A DNA stretch of 64,000 nucleotides from Roseibium album (GTDB lineage Bacteria; Pseudomonadota; Alphaproteobacteria; Rhizobiales; Stappiaceae). The notes below the pieces were generated by a model. That model made no database searches. It saw only the letters and a list, made by a program, of their open reading frames with translations, and was not told where the DNA came from. Positions 45,914 through 54,368 of the stretch are shown piece by piece. The stretch is from assembly GCA_001404055.1 (NCBI GenBank), contig CXTY01000035.1:1-64000 (forward strand), written 5' to 3'. The position numbers and the translations under genes are program-made. Every line of letters begins with the position of its first letter. Position 1 is the first letter of the stretch.

Positions 45914-46927
45914 ATGAAAACCGTTCTGGTCACCGGCTCTGCGGGATTTATTGGCTACTATCTATGCACGCGTCTGCTTGAGGACGGGTTTCGCGTTATC
46001 GGCCTGGATGCGATGACGGATTATTATGATGTCCGCCTGAAAGAACGGCGGCAGCAGATGCTTCTGCAACACGAGCATTTCAGTGCAATAAACGACCGCG
46101 TTGAAGCACCAGACTTGCTCATGTCGCTCTTCAAGTCCGAAAAACCGGATTTTGTCATTCATCTGGCAGCTCAGGCAGGGGTGCGGTATTCGATTGAAGC
46201 GCCGAGGTCCTATCTGGAAAGCAATATCTGCGGCACGTTCGAGCTTCTCGAGGCCGCGAGGGCTTTTCCACCTGAACACATGCTGTTGGCGTCAACCTCA
46301 TCCGCCTATGGCGCGAATACGGAAATGCCTTACACAGAAACGGATAAGGCAGATCATCAGATGTCGTTTTATGCAGCGACAAAGAAGGCAACGGAGTCGA
46401 TGGCGCATTCTTATGCCCATCTCTACGATCTGCCAGTTACGATGTTCCGTTTCTTTACAGTCTACGGCCCCTGGGGGCGACCGGATATGGCGCTTTTCAA
46501 GTTCACCAAGGCGATCCTCGAAGGAAACCCGATTGATGTTTATAACTTCGGCAACATGAAACGCGACTTCACCTATGTTGAAGATCTCGTGCAAGGCATC
46601 CGCCTGCTCTTGGAGGCTGTTCCGGTGTGCCTTGAAGAGGGAGAAAAGGTTTCGGAAGGCGACAGTCTTTCGCCCGTTGCGCCCTGGCGTGTCGTCAACA
46701 TCGGCAATTCAACAAGTGTGCAACTGACCGAATTCATTGAAGCTATTGAAACTGCGACGGGCAAGAAGGCTGAGCGGAACCTGATGCCGATCCAGCCCGG
46801 CGACGTTCCTGCCACTTGGGCTAACGCCGACCTATTGCACACGCTCACCGGTTATCGCCCAAAGACAACCGTGCAGGATGGTGTTGCCAGCTTTGTTGAC
46901 TGGTACCGCGAGTACTATCGGGTTTGA
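45914..46927 (+). CDS. NAD-dependent epimerase (UDP-glucuronate 4-epimerase-like)
   Basis: A 337-residue short-chain dehydrogenase/reductase-fold sugar-nucleotide enzyme. The NAD-binding GSAGFIG and the catalytic YAATKKATE (Tyr and Lys) are present, with a TSSAYG serine. The sequence pattern fits UDP-glucuronate 4-epimerases. The ATG at 45914 gives the canonical Rossmann start (MKTVLVTGSAG). An in-frame TTG lies seven codons earlier. It may supply galacturonate for surface polysaccharides. It is monocistronic as far as seen. Confidence 0.9.
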   Translation: MKTVLVTGSAGFIGYYLCTRLLEDGFRVIGLDAMTDYYDVRLKERRQQMLLQHEHFSAINDRVEAPDLLMSLFKSEKPDFVIHLAAQAGVRYSIEAPRSYLESNICGTFELLEAARAFPPEHMLLASTSSAYGANTEMPYTETDKADHQMSFYAATKKATESMAHSYAHLYDLPVTMFRFFTVYGPWGRPDMALFKFTKAILEGNPIDVYNFGNMKRDFTYVEDLVQGIRLLLEAVPVCLEEGEKVSEGDSLSPVAPWRVVNIGNSTSVQLTEFIEAIETATGKKAERNLMPIQPGDVPATWANADLLHTLTGYRPKTTVQDGVASFVDWYREYYRV

Positions 46928-46990
46928 CCCAGGACATACGGGGCCTGGAAGTGTCGTTCACTCGCCACTGACAACGTCAAAATCAGAAAT

Positions 46991-47110
46991 GCCGTCCCGG
47001 CCAAGCTAAGCGCGAGCCGGGACCTATTTCTCAAGAATTGAAATTTGCCGTTGTCGAAGGTGTGCCGCTCTCAAGGTCCCGGATCTTCGTTTCACTGCGT
47101 CCGGGACGGC
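46991..47110. repeat. composite palindromic intergenic repeat
   Basis: Outer arms GCCGTCCCGG (46991-47000) and CCGGGACGGC (47101-47110) are perfect complements. Inner arms CCGGGACCT (47017-47025) and AGGTCCCGG (47074-47082) are also perfect complements. Each half also folds on itself (CCCGG/CCGGG), so the element can form either one long cruciform or two hairpins. It resembles the palindromic intergenic elements common in Hyphomicrobiales. It lies between an epimerase and a convergent ybaK-type gene. Confidence 0.8.
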
Positions 47111-47168
47111 GACACCTGCCGGTATCCGGTTGACCTCAGTGATCTCCTGAGAATAGTCATACTAGGTG

Positions 47169-47645
47169 CTACGTCATTTCCCTTGGTGGCTGGCAGACAT
47201 CGACCCATTGGGCTTCAGTGATTTCAGCCATGTGATCTGGCGCGACTTTCACTGCAGCATTGGTGGCACCGGCTGCTGGAATGACAACATCAAAATCCTT
47301 TAGCGAGATATCGCAATAAACCGGCAGAGGCCGAGCAAGCCCGAACGGACAGACGCCACCAACAGGATGTCCGGTCAGGTTTTCCACTTCTTCCAGGCCC
47401 AGCATTTTCACTTTACCACCAAAAGCCGCTTTCGCTTTTTTGTTGTCCATACGCACGTCGCCACGTGCGACAACCAGAAAGATACGGTCCTTCACCTGAA
47501 AGGAAAGCGTTTTTGCAATTTGGCCAGGGACAACCCCGTGGGCTTTGGCAGCAAGATCAACAGTCGCACTGCTGTCGTCGGTCACGATCACCTCAAGCTC
47601 GGGGGCTGCACTGGCGAGATGGTCTCGAACACTATCAAGGCTCAT
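47169..47645 (-). CDS. YbaK/prolyl-tRNA-editing-family deacylase
   Basis: A 158-residue protein of the YbaK/ProX/EbsC fold, which clears misacylated tRNA (for example Cys- or Ala-tRNA-Pro) by hydrolysis. The pattern GQIAKTLSFQV, RGDVRMDNKKA, GHPVGGVCPFGL is typical, including the conserved Lys (AKTLSF) and the Gly-rich loop. It is free-standing, not fused to ProRS. Confidence 0.92.
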   Translation of the reverse strand: MSLDSVRDHLASAAPELEVIVTDDSSATVDLAAKAHGVVPGQIAKTLSFQVKDRIFLVVARGDVRMDNKKAKAAFGGKVKMLGLEEVENLTGHPVGGVCPFGLARPLPVYCDISLKDFDVVIPAAGATNAAVKVAPDHMAEITEAQWVDVCQPPREMT

Positions 47646-47887
47646 TCCGGTTTTCTTTCATTGTCTGACTGCGGATTAGAAGGCTGGAAACAGAGACATC
47701 ATGCAATTATCAACAGCCTCGGCATCTAATTGTGCATATAGCTAAAATCATCATGGTGTAAATTAGGAATGCATTCATAGTATAATTAATCGGGTTTTAA
47801 CCCACCGGGACTTAAGAGTTACTATGTGCGGTACTGGAAGGTCGTTTCCAATTGTTCCGCAGATGGTGTCATTTAAGGATTGCCGCA

Positions 47888-48076
47888 ATGGCCAAGGCCA
47901 TGACAGCCGCTACTGACGTTTGCAACCCCGAGGTGGAGGGGAAGGAACAGGCCGTGCTGGCAGCGCATCGGGGTGGGACAATGAACTTGCCTTCCATGTT
48001 GGCGAAAAATCTCCTGTTCTGGGGATCCGTATTGCTAAGTCTCTACGGCTTATATGCCGTGGTTGTTGCCCTTTAG
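47888..48076 (+). CDS. small single-helix membrane protein
   Basis: A 62-residue protein with one C-terminal hydrophobic helix (NLLFWGSVLLSLYGLYAVVVAL) preceded by a soluble acidic segment. The ATG at 47888 has AAGGA upstream. No family recognised. It lies after a long gap beside the MnmC-like gene and is probably a real small membrane protein. Confidence 0.5.
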   Translation: MAKAMTAATDVCNPEVEGKEQAVLAAHRGGTMNLPSMLAKNLLFWGSVLLSLYGLYAVVVAL

Positions 48077-48198
48077 GGCTGGTATCTGGTCGAACAGAAG
48101 CAAGTAGCTAGCCGAACGGTATAGCTAGGCGCTCCTGAGTTGCCTTATTTTCCCGATTTTGCAGAACCTCGAAAGTGCATGTTTTGTCCTGCGAAACA

Positions 48199-49365
48199 CT
48201 ATGCCCGGCTGTCAGCATCCAGGCGATTGCGGCCAAAATGGTGGTCTGGCCGGAAGGTTTCAGGCAAAGGGTGTTGCGGTGTTTGTCCGAGGATTTCAGC
48301 TATAAGACAATCAGCTACCAGATGAGCGATACCGAACGATATTTTAAAGCCACCGGTCGCAGCGTAAATCTTGTTGAAGCCCGGTAGCTTGCCGATCAGT
48401 GGATCACGTTTATTGCAGCGGGGGCGGATGCCTGCCCATTCCGTCAGAACGGCTCGCCCTTGCAGTTGCGGGCAAAAAGCTGTCGCACGTTGCAACAATT
48501 CGGTTGTTCTTTCGCTGGAAGGGGCCGTGTCCTGAAAGTCCCTGTCGGACGTACTGCCGATTGCAACGGTGCCGTCTTCGTGGGGAACGACATAAAGCCC
48601 GTCACAATAAATCGCCGGTTTGTCTTCAAGTCCCTTGCCCTCCAGAGAGAGAGCCTGGCCCTTTTCACCGCGCCCAACGCTTTCCCCGGTAAACTGCTTT
48701 ATCAGGTCAAATGCGGAGAAACCGCCGGACAAGACGAGCCGCTTCGCGCTGACCGCGCTCAAGCGTCCTTCAAGGGTGACCTCACTGGTGTCCTCGTCGA
48801 ACCCAACAACGCTAACACCTTCTTCCAAGTGGCCATTGTCTTGAACAAACGACCGCAGGGCTTTGAGATACCCACGTGGGGAAGCGCGGGCAGCAAGCGT
48901 TTCATAGACGATGCCATAGGGCGCAGAAGCGGCATAAAGCCAGTCAGACCGGCTACCTGACGGTTCGACAGCGTAAGAAAACCCAGTATTTTCCGGGTGC
49001 CAGCGCAGCTTGCTTTCTTCAGCACGTTCAAGGTGATGTTCAAGCTTGTCTGCTGTGGTGAGTGGCAAAATGCGTCCGCAGCGGCGATAGCCGCATGTCA
49101 GACCGGTTTCCGCTTCCAGCTTGCGGATGTGATTTTCAAGCTTCAGGAGGGCTTGAAACTGAAACTCTTTCTTCGGGTTCCAGCGTGCAGGCATGTGCGG
49201 CATGAGAGCGCCGAGTAATCCGCCGCTGGATCCGGCTCCAACGGTTTTCGCCTCAAGAACAACCACATTCAACCCGGCCTTGATGGCTGCATGTGCAATG
49301 GAAAGACCGAAAATCCCGGCACCGGCAATGGCAAGGTCAAATGGTTGGTCTGTTGAAGATGCCAT
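48199..49365 (-). CDS. FAD-dependent oxidoreductase, MnmC oxidase-domain-like
   Basis: A 388-residue flavoprotein of the DadA/glycine-oxidase family with the FAD-binding GAGIFGLSIAHAA start. The sequence corresponds to the C-terminal oxidase half of MnmC, which removes a carboxymethyl group from the tRNA wobble base intermediate (cmnm5U to nm5U). It is encoded head-to-head with the MnmD methyltransferase (start at 49454), with 88 bases between the starts. Independent genes for the two halves are known. A general amine oxidase activity is an alternative. Confidence 0.82.
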   Translation of the reverse strand: MASSTDQPFDLAIAGAGIFGLSIAHAAIKAGLNVVVLEAKTVGAGSSGGLLGALMPHMPARWNPKKEFQFQALLKLENHIRKLEAETGLTCGYRRCGRILPLTTADKLEHHLERAEESKLRWHPENTGFSYAVEPSGSRSDWLYAASAPYGIVYETLAARASPRGYLKALRSFVQDNGHLEEGVSVVGFDEDTSEVTLEGRLSAVSAKRLVLSGGFSAFDLIKQFTGESVGRGEKGQALSLEGKGLEDKPAIYCDGLYVVPHEDGTVAIGSTSDRDFQDTAPSSERTTELLQRATAFCPQLQGRAVLTEWAGIRPRCNKRDPLIGKLPGFNKIYAATGGFKISFGIAHLVADCLIAEILGQTPQHPLPETFRPDHHFGRNRLDADSRA

Positions 49366-49453
49366 TTACGGGGTGGCCCTTTTGATTGATTGCTTTCAAA
49401 AGCCCTCTTATGAGATTGCAATGGTGTTGGCAAAACATTTGGAGACGCAGCCC

Positions 49454-50215
49454 ATGTCTGCTTCACGGCAAGAGCAAAACAAACCAGCAAACACACCCGT
49501 AGAGGCACCGAACCTTGAGTGGCTGGAAGGCGAAGTACCGCGCGCCGAAGGTTTTGACGATACATACTTTTCCAAAGCAGGTGGATTGGAAGAAACCCGA
49601 CATGTCTTCCTCGCTGGCAATCGTCTGCCTGAGCGTTTTTCGGCGCGGGAGCGTTTTACCATCGCGGAATTCGGATTTGGAACGGGGCTCAATTTCCTGA
49701 CCACACTCTTGGCCATAGAAAAACTGGAACGGCCACCAAAACTCACCTTCGTCTCGTTCGAACTCCATCCGATGAATACGGATCAGCTGGCACGCGCGCT
49801 TGGCGCGTTCCCGGAACTCGGTGAACTGACTTCCAAGCTTCTGTCTGCCTGGGGTCCTGAGCCTGGATGGAACCGTCTTGAAGTGGCCGGAGCCGAGCTT
49901 CTGCTCGGGATTGGAGACGCAAGGAAGCTCATTGATCAATTGAAGCTGAATGCTGTTGAGGGCAAGGGTGAAGCACTGATGATTGCCCCCGTTGATGCTT
50001 GGTATCTGGATGGTTTCAGTCCCGCCAAAAACCCCCAACTCTGGGATGCGGATCTTTTGAAAGCTGCCGCAAAATTAACAGGATCTGACGGCACCCTGGC
50101 GACCTATACGTCTGCGGGCTGGGTGAGACGAAATCTCCAGGCTGCAGGCTTTGTTATTGAAAAGGTGAGCGGTTTTGCTGGAAAACGCGAGATGGTTATC
50201 GGTCAAAAGTCGTGA
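49454..50215 (+). CDS. mnmD: tRNA 5-methylaminomethyl-2-thiouridine methyltransferase MnmD
   Basis: A 253-residue SAM-dependent methyltransferase forming mnm5U34 in tRNA. It corresponds to the N-terminal half of E. coli MnmC. The SAM motif is FTIAEFGFGTGLNFLTTLLA, and the later DAWYLDGFSPAKNPQLWD is a hallmark of the family. The ATG at 49454 follows GGAGACGCAGCCC. It is divergent from the FAD oxidoreductase half. Confidence 0.93.
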   Translation: MSASRQEQNKPANTPVEAPNLEWLEGEVPRAEGFDDTYFSKAGGLEETRHVFLAGNRLPERFSARERFTIAEFGFGTGLNFLTTLLAIEKLERPPKLTFVSFELHPMNTDQLARALGAFPELGELTSKLLSAWGPEPGWNRLEVAGAELLLGIGDARKLIDQLKLNAVEGKGEALMIAPVDAWYLDGFSPAKNPQLWDADLLKAAAKLTGSDGTLATYTSAGWVRRNLQAAGFVIEKVSGFAGKREMVIGQKS

Positions 50216-50264
50216 ATTTTCGAAAAATTTGAAAACCCCTATCCCAATAATGCTGTTGTGCAAA

Positions 50265-51137
50265 ATGTCTTTGCTGGGTCTCATATTTGTTGTCGCAACT
50301 TCAATCGCGTCCTCGGGCACCAATGCAGCTGATTTTGATCCTCGCCCTCTCCTTGAAACAGCGCAAGACGTTGAAAACAGACTATCTGCGCGCATTGGCG
50401 TCGCGGTTGTGGAGACCGAAACAGGAAGAACCTGGAACTACAGGGGCGATGAGCGGTTCCCATTGAACAGCACTTTCAAAGCGTTCCTGTGCGCAGCCCT
50501 TCTGGATGCAGGTGACAAGGGGGAAATCGATCTCGCACAAAGCGTCACTGTTCACGATAGCGATCTGGTCGCCTATTCCCCAGTTACCGAAAAAAGGGTT
50601 GGAGGCGATCCATTCACGCTTCTTGAATTGTGCGAAGCAACGGCAACCATCAGTGATAATGCTGCGGCCAATCTTGTTCTGAAAGAACTTGGTGGACCAG
50701 ACAGCTTGACCCGCTTTATGCGCCGGATCGGCGATAAAACCACCCGTTTGGATCGCTTTGAGCCGGAATTGAACAGCGCAATTCCCGGAGACGAGCGTGA
50801 CACGACAACCCCCTTGGCCGCTGCCTCATCTCTGCAAAAACTGCTCCTTGGGGATGAATTGACAGCCGCCTCCCGCAAGCAACTCACAAGTTGGCTTGTG
50901 GGCAACAAGGTGGGAACTTCAACACTGCGCGCCGGGCTTCCCAAAGAGTGGATCGTTGCCGACAAGACAGGGGCAGGGGATTACGGATCTCGCTCGAATA
51001 TCGCCGTGATATGGCCGGAAAACCGTGCCCCCGTCGTAATCGCGGTCTATATCACCCAGACAAAAGCGTCGTTCGAAGATCGAAATCGTGCGATTGCGGA
51101 TATTGCCAGGGCACTTGTGAAAAGCTTGCAGCATTGA
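50265..51137 (+). CDS. class A beta-lactamase
   Basis: A 290-residue serine beta-lactamase. The active-site motifs are STFK, SDN, the omega-loop EPELN with its Glu and the KTG triad (ADKTGAGDYG). Two Cys, one in KAFLCAALL and one in LLELCEA, are placed to form the usual disulfide. The start at 50265 (MSLLGLIFVV) gives a signal peptide; 50250 is an alternative five codons earlier. It is monocistronic and without a nearby AmpR-type regulator or mobile element, so it looks like an ordinary chromosomal gene. Confidence 0.93.
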   Translation: MSLLGLIFVVATSIASSGTNAADFDPRPLLETAQDVENRLSARIGVAVVETETGRTWNYRGDERFPLNSTFKAFLCAALLDAGDKGEIDLAQSVTVHDSDLVAYSPVTEKRVGGDPFTLLELCEATATISDNAAANLVLKELGGPDSLTRFMRRIGDKTTRLDRFEPELNSAIPGDERDTTTPLAAASSLQKLLLGDELTAASRKQLTSWLVGNKVGTSTLRAGLPKEWIVADKTGAGDYGSRSNIAVIWPENRAPVVIAVYITQTKASFEDRNRAIADIARALVKSLQH

Positions 51138-51235
51138 TCGGGAGATCGTGAACTGATTTCTTCTAGCCGGAACGTTGGTTGGAAATGCGAACAAAAAGTA
51201 TAAAAGGTACTGGCGAGAAAATATTTGTCAGTGCA

Positions 51236-52360
51236 TCACATGAACAGGAGACAGCTTCCTCCACCCCGATCCGATGTGCCTGTGCCCCATGTTCCTTTGA
51301 TCCAGCATTCACGCGAGGAAGTGATTGTCATCTGACCACTTTCACCCTCATAAGACCAGGAACCGTTCAAGGTAACGCCTTCGATTAGGCCTTTAATGGT
51401 CTTTTTGAAAACCGGAGACAGAGACAGTTTTCCATCTGTTGGCTTGTCGAGAATAATTAGCGCGGCGTCGAAGGTATTTCCGTTCTTTGTAATTTTACAT
51501 TTGGCGTTGATCTTTCTGTCATGGGCGGGCGTGTCCATCTGAAACACCCAATCCCGGTGCAACAACAGGTTTTCCCAAACCTGTGTCCCAACGCTCGTTG
51601 AATATTTGTTGCAGTTAACTGATTCATTCCAACTGCGGTCAATGTAGCTTGCGAGAGAGATTTTTCCCCCTTTTAGTTTGGCAAGTGCAGCGTAGAACTT
51701 CGCGCCAGCATTGTTAGCGGCAATATCGGCAGGAGAATAAACACCGGTCACTCTAATACCGAATGAACCCATTTCCTTTTCGTGGTTCCATTCTTTTTGC
51801 ATGAACTTGGGTGGCGCGGTGAGGCCAAGTTTTCGATGAAGTATCCGTTTTGCACCAAAGTCAAGAATTAGCGGGATGTGTTGCAAATCATAATTTTTAT
51901 AAGCCCTCCAGGCAGCAATGGAATGATCTTCAATAACCTCGCGGGCAAATGTCGGATTTCTGCCGTTCTGGCGGTGGTAGATCCGGTAACCGAGCTGGAA
52001 GAAATGGCCAACCTTGTCACCGCCCATCAATACGCCGTTGCACTTGATGAGTGAGGCAAAATTGCTCGACCCGGCATTCTGGGTCTTCCGGTATTTGGTT
52101 TTTTTTGGATCGGCCTGATATTGCTTTCCTGGCGTCCCGGGTGACGCCTTCGGCAACTGTTTTTTGATCCAAGTTTCAATAGGGGCGTCTATTTGAGCTG
52201 CGTCCCCAAACAGCTCGAAAATGCGCTCCACCAGATCATCTCCAGTAATCCCATCCCTTCTGGCTTGGGAAATGTGCAAATTCAGTAAATTGTCCAGTTC
52301 TGACAAACAGTCCATAAGCTTGACATTGGCTGGAAGAGCATCGTCGTCGACTTCGGCCAT
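51236..52360 (-). CDS. unrecognised 374-residue protein
   Basis: No known domain can be named. It has no signal peptide, begins with an acidic helical part, and has a central block with GGDKVGHFFQLGYRIYH and, 90 residues later, SPADIAANNAGAKFYAALA. The DKVGHF and SPADIAAN patterns look like conserved motifs of an unassigned family. The C-terminal third is beta-rich with Cys pairs (NESVNCNKYST, NAKCKIT, SRECW). Lower G+C and the odd codon pattern hint at transfer. It is convergent with the beta-lactamase gene and alone. Confidence 0.6.
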   Translation of the reverse strand: MAEVDDDALPANVKLMDCLSELDNLLNLHISQARRDGITGDDLVERIFELFGDAAQIDAPIETWIKKQLPKASPGTPGKQYQADPKKTKYRKTQNAGSSNFASLIKCNGVLMGGDKVGHFFQLGYRIYHRQNGRNPTFAREVIEDHSIAAWRAYKNYDLQHIPLILDFGAKRILHRKLGLTAPPKFMQKEWNHEKEMGSFGIRVTGVYSPADIAANNAGAKFYAALAKLKGGKISLASYIDRSWNESVNCNKYSTSVGTQVWENLLLHRDWVFQMDTPAHDRKINAKCKITKNGNTFDAALIILDKPTDGKLSLSPVFKKTIKGLIEGVTLNGSWSYEGESGQMTITSSRECWIKGTWGTGTSDRGGGSCLLFM

Positions 52361-52510
52361 CTAAAAAATCCAACTCGAATAGGTATGCCCGTGAAGCGGA
52401 CAGGCAATATTTCGAATTACAAAAGATGGCTAAGTTACCATAGGAAAAGTGCGACGTCTGCCCTGTGCCGTGACCTGGGAATAGATGGAACGAGAAGCCT
52501 CAATAAAGGC

Positions 52511-53464
52511 CTACTTCATCTCCGGTACGGGGGAAACGGCCCTTCCGGTTTCAAACCAGCTTTTGAGATTGTCGACGACCCGCTGACCCATTGCGTTTCG
52601 GGTTGCTTGAGAGGCTGAGCCGACATGCGGTAGCAGGGTGACGCGGTCAAGCTGCATAAGCTTTTCTGGAACCTGAGGTTCGTTTTCAAAAACATCCAGG
52701 CCAGCGCCATAAATCGTGCCGTTTTCCAACGCCTTGATCAGCGCCGTCTCGTCAATGACCGAGCCGCGTCCGACGTTGATCACAACGCCATCCGGACCGA
52801 GCGCTTCGAGAACCTCTGTGCTGACGGCGTGTTCTGTTTCAGCTCCGCCCGGAGCCACAATCATCAATGTGTCACAGGCCGCCGCGAGCTCTTTCAAGGT
52901 CGCATGATATGGGTAGGTAACACCGTCCTGCTTGTTGCGACCGTAATAGTGGACCTTGAGACCGAATGCCTCTGCACGTTTTGCAATTGCCTTGCCAATG
53001 CGCCCGAGGCCGAAAATGCCGAGGGTGCGGTCCTGCAGTGTCGCCCCAGAGAGCGGGTAGTTGCCTTTTCCGGACCATTTGCCGGCGCGCAGCCAGTTTT
53101 CAGCCTGTCCGAATTCGCGGACCGTCATCAGCATCAGGCCAAGAGCCGTGTCGGCAACTTCCTCGGTTAGAACGTCAGGCGTGTGCGTAACCAGGACATT
53201 GGCGGCAAGGCAATCGTCGACATTGATATGATCGTAGCCAACACCAAAGCTTGAGACGATTTCGACGTTCGGCGTTTTGGCCAGTATGCCTTTATTTATC
53301 CGTCCGCCGCCAAGAGCTACACCGCGGATCCTCCCGCCGATGTCGGCAAGGAACGCATCCTTGTCTTCTGCTTCATAAAGCCTGTGCACGGTAAAAGTCG
53401 CATCCAGTTGTTCCTGAACAATTGGCAGCATAGGGCGGGGCATCAGAATATCGATGTTGGTCAT
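52511..53464 (-). CDS. D-2-hydroxyacid dehydrogenase (hydroxypyruvate/glyoxylate reductase-like)
   Basis: A 317-residue NAD(P)-dependent reductase of 2-ketoacids. The Rossmann motif is LGIFGLGRIGKAIA. The conserved Arg (NVGRGSVIDE), Glu (FENEPQVP) and catalytic His (HVGSAS) are all present. It resembles GhrB/hydroxypyruvate reductases, though related 2-hydroxyacids are possible. Confidence 0.93.
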   Translation of the reverse strand: MTNIDILMPRPMLPIVQEQLDATFTVHRLYEAEDKDAFLADIGGRIRGVALGGGRINKGILAKTPNVEIVSSFGVGYDHINVDDCLAANVLVTHTPDVLTEEVADTALGLMLMTVREFGQAENWLRAGKWSGKGNYPLSGATLQDRTLGIFGLGRIGKAIAKRAEAFGLKVHYYGRNKQDGVTYPYHATLKELAAACDTLMIVAPGGAETEHAVSTEVLEALGPDGVVINVGRGSVIDETALIKALENGTIYGAGLDVFENEPQVPEKLMQLDRVTLLPHVGSASQATRNAMGQRVVDNLKSWFETGRAVSPVPEMK

Positions 53465-53703
53465 GGTAATCCGGTGAAAACAGGTGAGCGTGTCAGGTTG
53501 GTTGCACGTACCCTACAGGACTTTGGCAGGTTTCGTCATCTGCCAATGTCATTTCGGATAGGTTACATGTTTGCAGGCAGCCGTTTTCACCCGAAAGACA
53601 TGCGAAGGTTGTCTGTGTCGTAGAATAACGGCCGTTTTGATTTGAAGAGGGGCAATTCCATCCCCACTTGAGGTCAACGATAAGGCTTTGATTTTGTTAA
53701 AGT

Positions 53704-53726
53704 TAAGGCAGCTGATTGCTGCCTTT
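53704..53726. terminator. bidirectional hairpin
   Basis: AAGGCAGC and GCTGCCTT form a stem with a TGATT loop and a short T-stretch. It lies directly downstream of the minus-strand gene at 53738-54022 and may end its message. Confidence 0.6.
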
Positions 53727-53737
53727 TCGTTGCGATC

Positions 53738-54022
53738 TTAGAATGAAATCATCACGCTGCCTGTTCGCGCGCTGATGCTTGCGCCATCAACAACACCCGC
53801 CTCTATCAATTTACCAAATGCCTGTTTGGCAACAGCGCTGGAAGTTTCCATGGTTGCTGGATCACTATATTTGGCAACAACCATGCCTTTGCCATCACCA
53901 CAATTGAGAATGTCGATGAATTCGGCTCCAGCAGTTTCGATTATGCTGCGTAAGCTTTCAGCGGCTTCCAAAGCCTTATCCATATCAGAAGATGTAAATT
54001 CGGTGATCCTGTATTCGGTCAT
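53738..54022 (-). CDS. small ferredoxin-like-fold protein, unknown
   Basis: A 94-residue protein with an alternating beta/alpha pattern (MTEYRITEFTSSDMDKALE start; YSDPATMETSSAV), resembling dimeric alpha/beta-barrel or monooxygenase-like small proteins. There is no clear active-site residue. It has its own promoter region and a terminator. Function unknown. Confidence 0.7.
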   Translation of the reverse strand: MTEYRITEFTSSDMDKALEAAESLRSIIETAGAEFIDILNCGDGKGMVVAKYSDPATMETSSAVAKQAFGKLIEAGVVDGASISARTGSVMISF

Positions 54023-54368
54023 TCTAGCCTCCCTGAAGTCTTCTAATAGTGGATACGCTATAGATTACTCTTGAAGCTCGCAATATGGGTATATTTTACC
54101 TGTATCTAACGTAGAGTTCTGTGTTGTTCCGGCCGGAAGATGCGTTCAAATTCGGTAGCACGCAGTTGAGCCGGGCTTCGCAATGCGAGGTGGGGCTGAA
54201 TATTGCTGGGGTGAATGGGTGAATATGCGATGGGTGTGTGGGGCTATCGTTCTTATCGGGTTACTACCATCAATCTCCCCCATTGCCCCAAGCGTGACTT
54301 TCGCTTAAAAGACGCGGCAGAAATCCAAGATTCCCATCAGCTTTTTTCAAGTGGAGAAGCGGAGCCCC

